A stretch of 64,000 nt of DNA from Geothrix sp. 21YS21S-4 (GTDB lineage Bacteria; Acidobacteriota; Holophagae; Holophagales; Holophagaceae), in assembly GCF_030845995.1 (NCBI RefSeq), contig NZ_CP132719.1, positions 1,674,001 to 1,738,000 on the forward strand, written 5' to 3'. Below the pieces are notes generated by a model. It was not told the DNA's origin, did not search any database, and was given only the letters and a program-made list of their open reading frames with translations. This document shows positions 7,944 through 15,973 of the stretch, one piece after another (position 1 is the first letter of the stretch; the number at the start of each line of letters is the position of its first letter). The translations under genes and the position numbers were made by a program.

Positions 7944-10154
7944 GCCTTCTTGCGGCGGATAGTCCTGCGCGGTCTCGCGGCCGGAGAGGACGCGCAGCGC
8001 GCCCTTCGCGAGGGCGGCCATTTCGTTCTCGCCGGGGTACACCTGCACTTCGCAGCCCAGGGCGGCCGTGAGGCGGCGCAGCTCGGCCACCAGCTTGGAC
8101 GAGCGGGCCATCCCCCCGGTGAGCAGGACGGCGTCCACGGGCTCGCCGTCGAAGGCGGGGAGCAGGGCCGTGATGCCCTTGGCGACCTGGTAGGCCAGGG
8201 CCTCCCACACCAGCGTGGCTTCGGGGTCGCCGGCGTCCACGCGGCGCTCCACCTCGCGCATGTCGGCGGTACCCAACAGATCGATGATCCCGCCGCGGCC
8301 CTTGTTCAGCAGCTTCAACTCGCCCTTGGTGTACTTGCCGGAGAAGCACAGGTCGATGAGCTGGCCCGCGGGCAGCGTGCCGCTGCGCTGGGGGGAGAAC
8401 GGCCCTTCGCCATCCAGGCCGTTGTTCACGTCGATGTAGCGGCCCTTGCGGTGGGCACCCACCGTGATCCCGCCGCCCATGTGGGCCACGATGACATTGA
8501 TCCGCTCGTAGAAAGTCTCGCGCCCCTCGGCGTAGCGCCGGGCCGTGGCGATCTGGTTGAGGGCGTGGCTGACCACCCGGCGGGGCAGTTCTTTCAGGCC
8601 CGAGACCTTCACCTTGGGATCGGTCTCGTCCACCACGACGGGATCCACGATGTAGGCGGGCTTGCCCGTCCCCGCCATCAGCTCGGCGGCAATGAGGGCG
8701 CCCAGGTTGGAGGCGTGCTCGCCCCGGGCGCCGGCCTTCAGATCCGCCAGCATGGCCGGTCCGACGTTCCAGGTGCCGTGGGGGATCGGGCGCAGCAGTC
8801 CGCCGCGGCCCGCGACGGCGTCGAGGTCGCCCAGGCCCAGGCCGCGGTCCGCCAGGAAGCCCAGGATCGCGTCCTTGCGGAAGGCGAACTGATCGGTGAT
8901 GGGCCGCCCCTCGAAGGCTTTCAGCTCCTCGGCGGGGTGCTGAATCTCGTCGGTGAACCGCTCCTCGTCGCCTTCGTAGACGGAGGTCTTGGTGGAGGTG
9001 GAACCCGGGTTCAGCACCAGCACCCGGTGGCGGCGGAAGAAGGTGTCCTTCGGCGTGCGCTGCCACTCGCCGTAGGCGTGCAGCCGCATGACGGAGGCCT
9101 TCACCGCCAGGCGGATGTCCTCCGGCGTGCAGTCCATGGGCAGGTCCACGCCCTGGAACCACAGGCCGAACATCACCGGGAACTTCTTCGCGTCGGGGAA
9201 GCGGGTGGCATAGAGGTGGTACAGCAGGTTCCCCATGTCGAGGTTGGGGCAGACGATGACGTTGGGACCGCCTTCCCAGGGGAGCCCCTCCGCCTGGTAG
9301 AGGTCCGCGGAGCGGCGCGACAGGGCGACGCTCACCTTCACCTCGCCGCGGATCTGGATGCTGGCGTAGCGCGGGCTGTGGGCCACGCGCTCGGCCAGGA
9401 TCCCGGGCACCAGGTCCGCCGCCTGGCGCACCAGTTCCGGGGAGGGGCCCTCGTCGCTGCCGCGGTTGGAGTAGGACACCATGGCGCAGCGGATCTCGGG
9501 CAGCACGTCCTCCGGGATCAGATCGCGGGCCACGGCGCAGGTGCCCACCGCCACTTCCGCCAGGGTCTGGGGCGTCATGCTGGCGTTGACGCCGACATCC
9601 CCGAACACCACGATGTTGTGGGCGTAGACCTCCTGCGGATGGTCGTCGGGCAGGACGAACACGCCGGCCTCGCAAGCGACGCTGCGCTGCGCGAGCAGAT
9701 CCACCATGGGGCGGAAGAATGCCTTGGGCTCGTGGATGGCGCCGCCCACCACCATGTCGGCGTGCCCCCGCTTCACGGCCCAGATCCCGAACCGGCCGGG
9801 CTCGGAGACCAGCGCCCGCGCCTCGTCCAGGCTCAGGGCCCGATCGTGCTCCTCGCCGAAGGCGACGCAGGCCGCGGCGAATTCCTCCACCAGGTCGGGC
9901 CGCGACGCGGGGTCCACGAACGCGCTTTCGGAGAGGGTGTAGGCCAGCCGATCCTCGCCCAGGTGAGCCAAGTCCTTCACGGCCACGGCCCGCACCTCGG
10001 CTTCGGGCGCGAGGAAGACCGGACGGATGAACCGCCCCAGGAAGCACGCGGCTTCGATCGTGCGGGGATCCAGGGCTTCGGGGAACACCACCGTGGGGCG
10101 GTTCCGGGGCGCGGCCAGGAGACGGCTGTCGAGGGACGCTTCGATGTCAAACAT
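7941..10154 (-). CDS. Fused phosphate acyltransferase-butyrate kinase
   Basis: A 737-residue two-domain protein. Residues about 1-370 form a PTA/PTB-type domain like that on the C-terminus of MaeB malic enzymes (NASMTPQTLAEVAVGT, AMVSYSNRGSDEG, VIVCPNLDMGNLLYHL). Residues about 375-737 are a complete butyrate kinase of the acetokinase/ASKHA fold (VLVLNPGSTSTKTSVYE, VAHMGGGITVGAH, NNGLDGEGPFSPQRSG). One chain could thus convert acyl-CoA to acyl phosphate and then to acid plus ATP, channelling a labile intermediate. GGAG precedes the ATG at 10154. A stand-alone ptb is 1 kb away, facing it. Which acyl group is used (butyrate, isobutyrate, propionate, acetate) is not determinable here. Confidence 0.9.
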   Translation of the reverse strand: MFDIEASLDSRLLAAPRNRPTVVFPEALDPRTIEAACFLGRFIRPVFLAPEAEVRAVAVKDLAHLGEDRLAYTLSESAFVDPASRPDLVEEFAAACVAFGEEHDRALSLDEARALVSEPGRFGIWAVKRGHADMVVGGAIHEPKAFFRPMVDLLAQRSVACEAGVFVLPDDHPQEVYAHNIVVFGDVGVNASMTPQTLAEVAVGTCAVARDLIPEDVLPEIRCAMVSYSNRGSDEGPSPELVRQAADLVPGILAERVAHSPRYASIQIRGEVKVSVALSRRSADLYQAEGLPWEGGPNVIVCPNLDMGNLLYHLYATRFPDAKKFPVMFGLWFQGVDLPMDCTPEDIRLAVKASVMRLHAYGEWQRTPKDTFFRRHRVLVLNPGSTSTKTSVYEGDEERFTDEIQHPAEELKAFEGRPITDQFAFRKDAILGFLADRGLGLGDLDAVAGRGGLLRPIPHGTWNVGPAMLADLKAGARGEHASNLGALIAAELMAGTGKPAYIVDPVVVDETDPKVKVSGLKELPRRVVSHALNQIATARRYAEGRETFYERINVIVAHMGGGITVGAHRKGRYIDVNNGLDGEGPFSPQRSGTLPAGQLIDLCFSGKYTKGELKLLNKGRGGIIDLLGTADMREVERRVDAGDPEATLVWEALAYQVAKGITALLPAFDGEPVDAVLLTGGMARSSKLVAELRRLTAALGCEVQVYPGENEMAALAKGALRVLSGRETAQDYPPQEG

Positions 10155-10251
10155 GGGGCTCCAGGGGCTGGACAGGCCTACCAGCGGCGAGTCTATCAGG
10201 CGCTGAATTCCATTTTGCCGACTCGCCGGTCACATTCACCGGCCGCCCGCC

Positions 10252-10875
10252 TCAGCGGTCTGCGGCGCGGGCGGACTCCACCCAGATCACCTCGCAGGAA
10301 CCGTCTCCGGTATCCGTTCGCGTCAGGCTGCTGATCCAGTGCCACCCGTCCCGGCCGTCCGCGCGGACCAATTGCCCCCGGAGCGTCACCACCTGCCCGG
10401 TCCGCACGGCGAGAAGCCGCTTCGCCACCACGTCCGTGGCGGGAATCAGGTGCATGTTGGCGCTGTGGGAGCTGACCTGGTCCTCGGAAAGGGGCAGATC
10501 TGTGGAACTCCAGAAGTACCAGCGGCCGTCCTGCCGGATCCGGATCGCGTCCAGCACCCGCGAATCCGACATGGGACCCCAGCCGAGGGCGAAGTCCACC
10601 GGCGACAGTTCCGCCGCCCGGTCGAACCGGTAACGCTCGGTTCCCAGCACCCGGGCCCGGATCTCGAACCGCGCCAGGGGCGTCATCGTGTGGTTCCGGA
10701 ACGTCCACGGGGCGGCGGGATCCGGCGACGTCTGGAGAGGTTCCTCCGGCGCGAGCACGCCCGGCGGCTGAGAGACGGGGCGGTTCCATGCCCATGCGAC
10801 GCCCGCAAGGCCGAGGAGCGCCGCCACCGCGAGCCCGCCTCGCCGCGCCCTGAGCCAATCCCGCCATTCGTCCAT
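10252..10875 (-). CDS. Membrane-anchored conserved protein, unknown function
   Basis: A 207-residue protein: a short basic N-terminus, one transmembrane segment at about 13-30 (GLAVAALLGLAGVAWAW), then a soluble domain predicted outside the membrane. Distinctive strings are ALGWGPMSDS, GRWYFWS, SSHSANMHLIPA and a C-terminal SCEVIWVES. The soluble domain resembles a proteobacterial membrane-protein family without assigned function, as far as I can recall. The ATG at 10875 directly precedes the membrane anchor. It starts 97 bp after the PTA-Buk gene's upstream end and is divergent from the flotillin gene across a 212-bp gap. Confidence 0.7.
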   Translation of the reverse strand: MDEWRDWLRARRGGLAVAALLGLAGVAWAWNRPVSQPPGVLAPEEPLQTSPDPAAPWTFRNHTMTPLARFEIRARVLGTERYRFDRAAELSPVDFALGWGPMSDSRVLDAIRIRQDGRWYFWSSTDLPLSEDQVSSHSANMHLIPATDVVAKRLLAVRTGQVVTLRGQLVRADGRDGWHWISSLTRTDTGDGSCEVIWVESARAADR

Positions 10876-11087
10876 GTTCCAGGTTAGCCCGGGAACGGTG
10901 ACGGCCGTCACGGCGGCGGGAGGTCGCACGCCTATGTTTCACGCTCTTATATGGCTCTTTCCTCGCAGGATTCCAGCCGCCCGCTTCCCCCGAAGCCGGG
11001 GCGCGGAACCGCGAAGGGCCTCCGGAACCCGGGCGAGAGGGCGCGCCGGGGCGGTCCCCCTCTCCCCTTCCCTCCTCTGGAGTCCTT

Positions 11088-13121
11088 ATGGACCTCACCT
11101 GGTTCGCCGGCCACCCCGGCCTGAGCCTCCTCGTCCTCGTCGGCGGGGCCTTCGTACTGCTGCTTCTCGGCAAGTGGATCCGCTACATCCCCAACAACCG
11201 CGTGGGCATCGTGGAAAAGCTGATCAGCGGCAAGGGGTCGGTCAAGACCGGCCTCATCGCGCTGGCCGGCGAGGCGGGCTTCCAGCCCCAGCTGCTGCGC
11301 GGCGGCTGGCACCTGCTCGCCCCCTTCCAGTACCGCATCCACAAGATGCCCCTGGTCACCATTCCCCAGGGCAAGATCGGCTACGTGTTCGCCCGGGACG
11401 GCCAGGATCTGCCCTCCACCCAGGCCTTGGCCAGCAACGCCCGCGGCGCCGATTTCCAGGATCTGATCGCCTTCCTCCAGAACGGCGGGCAGAAGGGACC
11501 GCAGCGCCAGATCCTGCGTGAAGGCATCTACGCCATCAACCTGGCCCAGTTCGTGGTGCTCACCGAGGACCAGCTCTACTACCTGCCGCTCGACCGCAGC
11601 GAGCTGGAGACGTTCCAGAAGATGAGCGCCATCATCGCCGAGCGCGCCGGCTGGCGCCCCGTCATCATCCGCGGGACCGACGACGCCGTGGGCATCGTGA
11701 CCGTCCACGACGGCCCCTCCCTCGCCAGCGGCGAGATCATCGCCTCCACCGTGGGCGAGGATCCGCACCAGGTCGCGACCTACCACAACAACTTCCAGGA
11801 CGCCGACAAGTTCCTCGTGGCCGGAGGCCAGCGCGGACGCCAGTACCAGGTGCTGGTGGAGGGCACGTACTACATCAACCGCCTGTTCGCGACCGTGGAG
11901 CTGATCCCCAAAACCGTGGTCGAGGTCGGCACCGTGGGCGTGGTGGTCAGCTACACCGGCGCCGTGGGCGCAGACATCAGCGGACAGGAGTACCGCCACG
12001 GCGAGCTGGTGGCCAAGGGCAGCCGCGGCGTGTGGAGCGAGCCCCTGCTGCCCGGCAAGTACGCCTTCAACACCTACGCCGGGAAAGTGCTGATGGTCCC
12101 CACGACCAACTTCATCCTCAAGTGGAGCAAGGGCGAGGTGGGCAGCCACAAGTTCGACGAGAACCTGGCGGAAGTCAGCCTCATCACCAAGGACGCCTTC
12201 GAACCCAGCCTGCCGCTCTCCGTGGTGGTGCACATCGACTACCGGAAGGCGCCCCTCGTTATTCAGCGCTTCGGCGACATCAAGAAGCTGGTGGAGCAGA
12301 CCCTCGATCCCATGGTCAGCGCCTATTTCAAGAACATCGGCCAGACCCGCACCCTCATCCAGCTCATCCAGGACCGCAGCGCCATCCAGGAGCAGAGCGG
12401 CGTCCAGATGAAGGAGAAGTTCGCCCAGTACAACCTCGAGCTGCAGGAGGTGCTGATCGGCACGCCCAGCAGCGGCAGCCAGGGCGGCCAGATCGAGCAG
12501 ATCCTCATCCAGCTCCGCAGCCGCCAGATCGCCGACGAGCAGGTGGAGACCTACGGCCGCCAGCAGAACGCCGCCGCCAAGGAGCGGGAGCTGCGCGAGG
12601 CCGAAGCCAAGGCCAAGCAGCAGACCGCGCTGACCGAATCGGCCATCAGCATCGAGGTGCAGAGCAACCAGGGCAAGGCCGACTACGCCAAGGCCCAGCA
12701 GCAGGCGGCGCAGATCCAGACGCTCGCGGGCGCCGAGGCGGAGAAGGTGCGACTCATGGGCGAAGGCGAAGCCAAGCGCATCAAGGTCATGGCCGAAGCC
12801 CAGGCCGAGCAGGCCGCCCGCGTGGGCATCGCCCAGGCCATGGCCATCGAGGAGCAGGTCCGCGCCTACGGCGGCCCCCAGTTCCAGCTCGTCCAGCAGG
12901 TCATGAACCGCTTCGCCGAAGCCATCGAGAAGTCCCAGGTGGACGTCGTGCCGAAGATCCACATGGGCGGCGGCGACAAGGGCGGCGGCAGCCTCATCGA
13001 GAGCCTGCTGGGCCTGCTGCTCAGCGAGAAGGCCGGCCAACTGGCCGGCGTCGTCCCGGGCGCCCCCAACCCCGAGGCCGAAGCCCTCAAGGCGGTGCTG
13101 CGGCAGAATCTGGGGAAGTAG
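11088..13121 (+). CDS. Flotillin-like SPFH protein, long form
   Basis: A 677-residue flotillin/SPFH membrane-scaffold protein. A single N-terminal membrane segment (residues about 12-30) is followed by KWIRYIPNNRVGIVEKLISG, a typical flotillin N-terminus, and an extended SPFH region to about 430. Residues 440-600 form an Ala/Glu/Lys/Gln-rich coiled coil (EREL REAEAKAKQQ, GEGEAKRIKVMAEAQAE). The Gly-rich tail (GGGDKGGGS) precedes a hydrophobic C-terminal helix. Bacterial flotillins are usually 450-550 residues; the extra length lies in two inserted segments before the coiled coil. No NfeD gene is adjacent. CTGGAG precedes the ATG at 11088 and a hairpin follows the stop. Confidence 0.85.
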   Translation: MDLTWFAGHPGLSLLVLVGGAFVLLLLGKWIRYIPNNRVGIVEKLISGKGSVKTGLIALAGEAGFQPQLLRGGWHLLAPFQYRIHKMPLVTIPQGKIGYVFARDGQDLPSTQALASNARGADFQDLIAFLQNGGQKGPQRQILREGIYAINLAQFVVLTEDQLYYLPLDRSELETFQKMSAIIAERAGWRPVIIRGTDDAVGIVTVHDGPSLASGEIIASTVGEDPHQVATYHNNFQDADKFLVAGGQRGRQYQVLVEGTYYINRLFATVELIPKTVVEVGTVGVVVSYTGAVGADISGQEYRHGELVAKGSRGVWSEPLLPGKYAFNTYAGKVLMVPTTNFILKWSKGEVGSHKFDENLAEVSLITKDAFEPSLPLSVVVHIDYRKAPLVIQRFGDIKKLVEQTLDPMVSAYFKNIGQTRTLIQLIQDRSAIQEQSGVQMKEKFAQYNLELQEVLIGTPSSGSQGGQIEQILIQLRSRQIADEQVETYGRQQNAAAKERELREAEAKAKQQTALTESAISIEVQSNQGKADYAKAQQQAAQIQTLAGAEAEKVRLMGEGEAKRIKVMAEAQAEQAARVGIAQAMAIEEQVRAYGGPQFQLVQQVMNRFAEAIEKSQVDVVPKIHMGGGDKGGGSLIESLLGLLLSEKAGQLAGVVPGAPNPEAEALKAVLRQNLGK

Positions 13122-13141
13122 GCCCTCCAGCGCGAGCCGAC

Positions 13142-13170
13142 GGAAAGGGGCGGCCAAGCCGCCCCTTTCC
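13142..13170 (+). terminator. Hairpin downstream of the flotillin gene
   Basis: A perfect 13-bp stem (GGAAAGGGGCGGC with its complement) closes a CAA loop, 20 bases after the flotillin stop codon. No T-tract follows, so it is either a weak intrinsic terminator or a 3-prime stabilising hairpin. The next gene begins 20 bases later on the same strand. Confidence 0.65.
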
Positions 13171-13189
13171 AATGCTAGGTTGGGAGGAA

Positions 13190-14056
13190 ATGCCTGTTTC
13201 CGGATGCCCCATGATTCCCCTGTTTCTCGCTTTCCCTGCCGCCCTGATCCAGTCCCCAGGCCTTCCCAGCGACATTCTGCCTCCTGCGGCGAATGCGCTG
13301 ATCAAGGCCCAGGATTGGCCCGGGTTCGCGGACTGGTTCGAGACCGTGCCGCCCGCCACGCGGGGCGCGCATTACGAATTGTGGATCCAGAGCCTCAACC
13401 GCAGCCGGCGTTGGGAGCGTCTCCTGACCGTCTGCGACGCCCTGCTGCCGCAGATCGAAGCCAAGACCGGCCCCCGCCTGTCCACCTGCCGCCTCTGCCG
13501 GGCCCAGGCCCTGACCCAGTTGCAGCGCCACGGCGAAGCGGCGGCGGCCCACGCCGAGAACGGGCGGCTGGGCTATCCCGACGGCCTCCCCAACGCCTGC
13601 GCCGAGGCACGGCTGGCCCAGGACTGGCCGGCCCTTCTGGCCCACGCCGAGGCCCTGCTCTCCTCGCGCCCCGACGATGCCCAGGGCCTCGCCGGCAAAG
13701 GAGAGGCTTTGGCCCGCATGGACCGCTTCACGGAGGCGGAACCCCTCCTCAACGCCGCCGTAGCGAAGGACGGAAGCATCGCCTACGCCTGGAACAACCT
13801 CGGCCGCTGCCTCAACGAACGGAAGGCTTGGCCCGAGGCCATTGCCGCCTTGGATCGGGCGCTCGCCCTGGAGCCGGGCCAGGTGGAGGCCCTCTTCAAC
13901 CGCGGGCGGGCCCGTTTCGAGCTGAAGCGCTACGCCGAAAGCCGCGATGATTTCCGGGCGGCCCTGGCGCTGCGCCCGGGCGATCCGGTCCTTGCGGAGA
14001 ACCTCCGCCAGGCTGAGCGCTACGCCGCCCTACCCTCTCCCGCCAAGCGGAAGTGA
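13190..14056 (+). CDS. Secreted tetratricopeptide-repeat protein
   Basis: A 288-residue protein with an N-terminal signal-like segment (MIPLFLAFPAALI) and several TPR units, the clearest being YAWNNLGRCLNERKAWPEAI followed by VEALFNRGRARFELKRYAES and a final ALALRPGDP. TPRs are protein-interaction scaffolds; no catalytic domain is present. ATG 13190 follows GGGAGG closely; ATG 13211, seven codons later, would give a cleaner signal peptide, so the start is ambiguous. The next gene begins 10 bp downstream, its Shine-Dalgarno overlapping this stop, indicating an operon. Confidence 0.8.
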   Translation: MPVSGCPMIPLFLAFPAALIQSPGLPSDILPPAANALIKAQDWPGFADWFETVPPATRGAHYELWIQSLNRSRRWERLLTVCDALLPQIEAKTGPRLSTCRLCRAQALTQLQRHGEAAAAHAENGRLGYPDGLPNACAEARLAQDWPALLAHAEALLSSRPDDAQGLAGKGEALARMDRFTEAEPLLNAAVAKDGSIAYAWNNLGRCLNERKAWPEAIAALDRALALEPGQVEALFNRGRARFELKRYAESRDDFRAALALRPGDPVLAENLRQAERYAALPSPAKRK

Positions 14057-14066
14057 GGACGGAACC

Positions 14067-15209
14067 GTGATTTCCCGCGCCCTCCCCGCCTTCCTTTTCG
14101 CGGCATTCCAGGTCGGGGGCAAACCCGTTCCTTCCGCCCCGCCCGCGCCGTTCACCCTCATGCAGGCCTGGGCCGGCCCCGACGCGGCTGGACTCGGCTT
14201 CACCCTGGACCAAACGCAGGCCTTTCTCCGGGCCCGCTCTGCGGACATCCGCGCCGGGCGGTCGGCTCCCTGGTCCGATTGGCTGAAGAAGCTCGAAGGC
14301 GCCCACAACCCCAGCCTGCGGGCCTGGGCCCTCGCCCGGCGCGTCGAAGCGGGCGACTACGCCCCCTACCTCGCCTTCCAGGAAGCGCTCACGGAGCACC
14401 TGCTCGGAATCTCCAAGCCCGGCAGCGGACGCGCCGACCGCATCCTCTTCGAGCCGCCCAGGGACCTCGGGCTGCCGGACATGCCCGAGGCCTTTCGCCT
14501 CGACCACGCCAGCCCGTTCTGGACCTCCCTCCGCAACACTCTCCTGGCGGCGCCGGACCGCGGGATAGACGCAGGCATCTACGCCATCTGGTGCTACGGA
14601 ACGCATCCGGACCAGAAGGACTTGATCTTGGATCTCGCCCGGCACGTGGACACGCCCATCACCATCCGAAACCAGACGTCGGATCCCTGGAACGATCCGC
14701 GGTTCTGGATCGTCCTGGACTGGACGCTGGTGTGGAGCACCCGGAAGGACCGGGCGGAGATCCAGGAAGCCCTTGCCAAGGGGCCCGCAAGAACCGCCTT
14801 CGACCGGATGGTCCGGCTTGCGGAGAAAGTCCCAGCCTTCTTCCCGGAACCCCTCGAAAAACCTCCCACCGCCCCGACCCCGCCCGGCGACGGCTCGATG
14901 GCGAAGCCCTCCCTTCCGCCGGTGGATTTCGACTTCATCCAGGTCCGCGTCAAGCGGCAGCCCGCGGCCCCCGGGTATCCCGACGAGGCCAAGCAACGGC
15001 GGATGATGACCAACCTGGTGCTGGAGATCGTGGTCGATCCCGAAGGAAATCCGGTCTCCTGCCGCCCTCTGCCCGGCCCGTGGCTGGCGTTTTTCGCCGC
15101 CTCAGGCGCCGCTTACGGCATGGAGTGGCGCTTCCATCCCGAGAAGCTGAACGGGGTCGGGCTATACGCCAAATTCCGCCTCACCATGCCCTTCCGCCTG
15201 CGGAACTGA
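14067..15209 (+). CDS. Secreted protein with TonB-C-like terminal domain
   Basis: A 380-residue protein starting at a GTG (GAGG 8 bases upstream) with a signal peptide (ISRALPAFLFAAFQ). Residues 20-280 match no family I know. The last ~95 residues resemble the TonB C-terminal domain: YPDEAKQRRMMTNLVLEIVV, DPEGNPVSCRPLPG, AAYGMEWRFHPEKLNG and FRLTMPF follow the usual YP..A......V.......G.V pattern. There is no TonB-style N-terminal anchor or Pro-rich linker, so it is unlikely to be an energy transducer; such detached domains may bind cell-wall or outer-membrane partners. Operon partner of the TPR protein. Confidence 0.7.
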   Translation: MISRALPAFLFAAFQVGGKPVPSAPPAPFTLMQAWAGPDAAGLGFTLDQTQAFLRARSADIRAGRSAPWSDWLKKLEGAHNPSLRAWALARRVEAGDYAPYLAFQEALTEHLLGISKPGSGRADRILFEPPRDLGLPDMPEAFRLDHASPFWTSLRNTLLAAPDRGIDAGIYAIWCYGTHPDQKDLILDLARHVDTPITIRNQTSDPWNDPRFWIVLDWTLVWSTRKDRAEIQEALAKGPARTAFDRMVRLAEKVPAFFPEPLEKPPTAPTPPGDGSMAKPSLPPVDFDFIQVRVKRQPAAPGYPDEAKQRRMMTNLVLEIVVDPEGNPVSCRPLPGPWLAFFAASGAAYGMEWRFHPEKLNGVGLYAKFRLTMPFRLRN

Positions 15210-15230
15210 CTCAGCCCGTACACTGGATCC

Positions 15231-15878
15231 ATGTCCGACGCGCTCCTCCACGACCTCCTCGACGGCTGCCGCCGCCTCCACGCGGGCGGGCTGCTGGCGG
15301 CTTCGGACGGCAACCTGTCGGTGCGCCTGCCCAACGGCCTGATCGCCATGACGCCCAGCGGCGTGCCTAAGGCCAAAGTCCGGCTGGAGGATCTCGCCCA
15401 CCTCACGCTGGAGGGCGACATCTTGTCGGGCAGGCCGAGCAGCGAGCGGGCCATGCACCTGGCCATCTACCGCGCGGTGCCCGAGGCCCGGGCAGTCGTC
15501 CACGCCCATCCGCCCACGGCCATCGCCTGGTCCCTGGCGCGGCCGGAACTGGCGGAACTGCCCTCGGACGGGCTGCCCGAGGTGATCCTCGCCGCGGGCC
15601 GCATTCCCATCGTGCCCATGGCCGTTCCCGGCACGGAGGCCATGGGCGCGAACCTGCTTCCCTTCCTGCCCGCCCACCGCCTGATGATCCTCGCCCGCCA
15701 CGGCGGCCTCTGCTGGGGCGAGCACCTCGATGAAACCGTGGGCGGGCTGGAGCGGCTGGAACAGGTCGCCGAGATCCTGTGGAAGGCCGAAGCCCTCGGC
15801 GGCGCCAAGCCGCTGTCCGCGGCCGATCTGGAGGAACTGCGAGCCCTGAGAGCCAGGATCGGACCAAAAATCATCTGA
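15231..15878 (+). CDS. Class II aldolase, likely DHAP-shunt type
   Basis: A 215-residue class II aldolase/adducin-fold enzyme. Zn-ligand and catalytic residues match L-fuculose-1-phosphate aldolase almost by number: Glu72 (SSERAMH), His91 and His93 (HAHPP), His157 (ARHGG), compared with E73/H92/H94/H155 in FucA. It lies directly upstream of mtnA, so the likely substrate is 5-methylthioribulose-1-phosphate or 5-deoxyribulose-1-phosphate, split to DHAP and an aldehyde (the DHAP shunt). The alternative is MtnB dehydratase, which shares the fold; the FucA-like metal site and the RHGG motif favour an aldolase, but sequence alone does not settle it. Confidence 0.8.
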   Translation: MSDALLHDLLDGCRRLHAGGLLAASDGNLSVRLPNGLIAMTPSGVPKAKVRLEDLAHLTLEGDILSGRPSSERAMHLAIYRAVPEARAVVHAHPPTAIAWSLARPELAELPSDGLPEVILAAGRIPIVPMAVPGTEAMGANLLPFLPAHRLMILARHGGLCWGEHLDETVGGLERLEQVAEILWKAEALGGAKPLSAADLEELRALRARIGPKII

Positions 15879-15883
15879 ATGAG

Positions 15884-15955
15884 AACCGCAGATGACACAG
15901 ATGCTCCTGCCTCAACCTTTGTTCTTCATCTGCGCAATCTGCGACATCTGCGGTC
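15884..15955. repeat. Intergenic palindrome, family A copy 2
   Basis: Left arm AACCGCAGATG (15884-15894) pairs with CATCTGCGGT (15945-15954). The interior has the same CACAGATG and ATCTGCGCAATCTGCG words as the copy at 7661-7781. It occupies nearly the whole gap between the class II aldolase and mtnA, so it would be transcribed within the inferred two-gene unit. Confidence 0.8.
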
Positions 15956-15973
15956 AGAAACCAAAGGCTTTCC

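Noticed and set aside
10947-13172. A 741-codon open frame antisense to the flotillin gene
   Set aside because: It lies opposite a well-supported gene, is extremely Leu/Gly/Val/Ala-biased and lacks any motif; it is a GC-driven shadow frame.
15231-15878. Methylthioribulose-1-phosphate dehydratase (MtnB)
   Set aside because: Same fold and context, but the Glu/His set and RHGG segment fit FucA-type aldolases better; kept as an alternative only.
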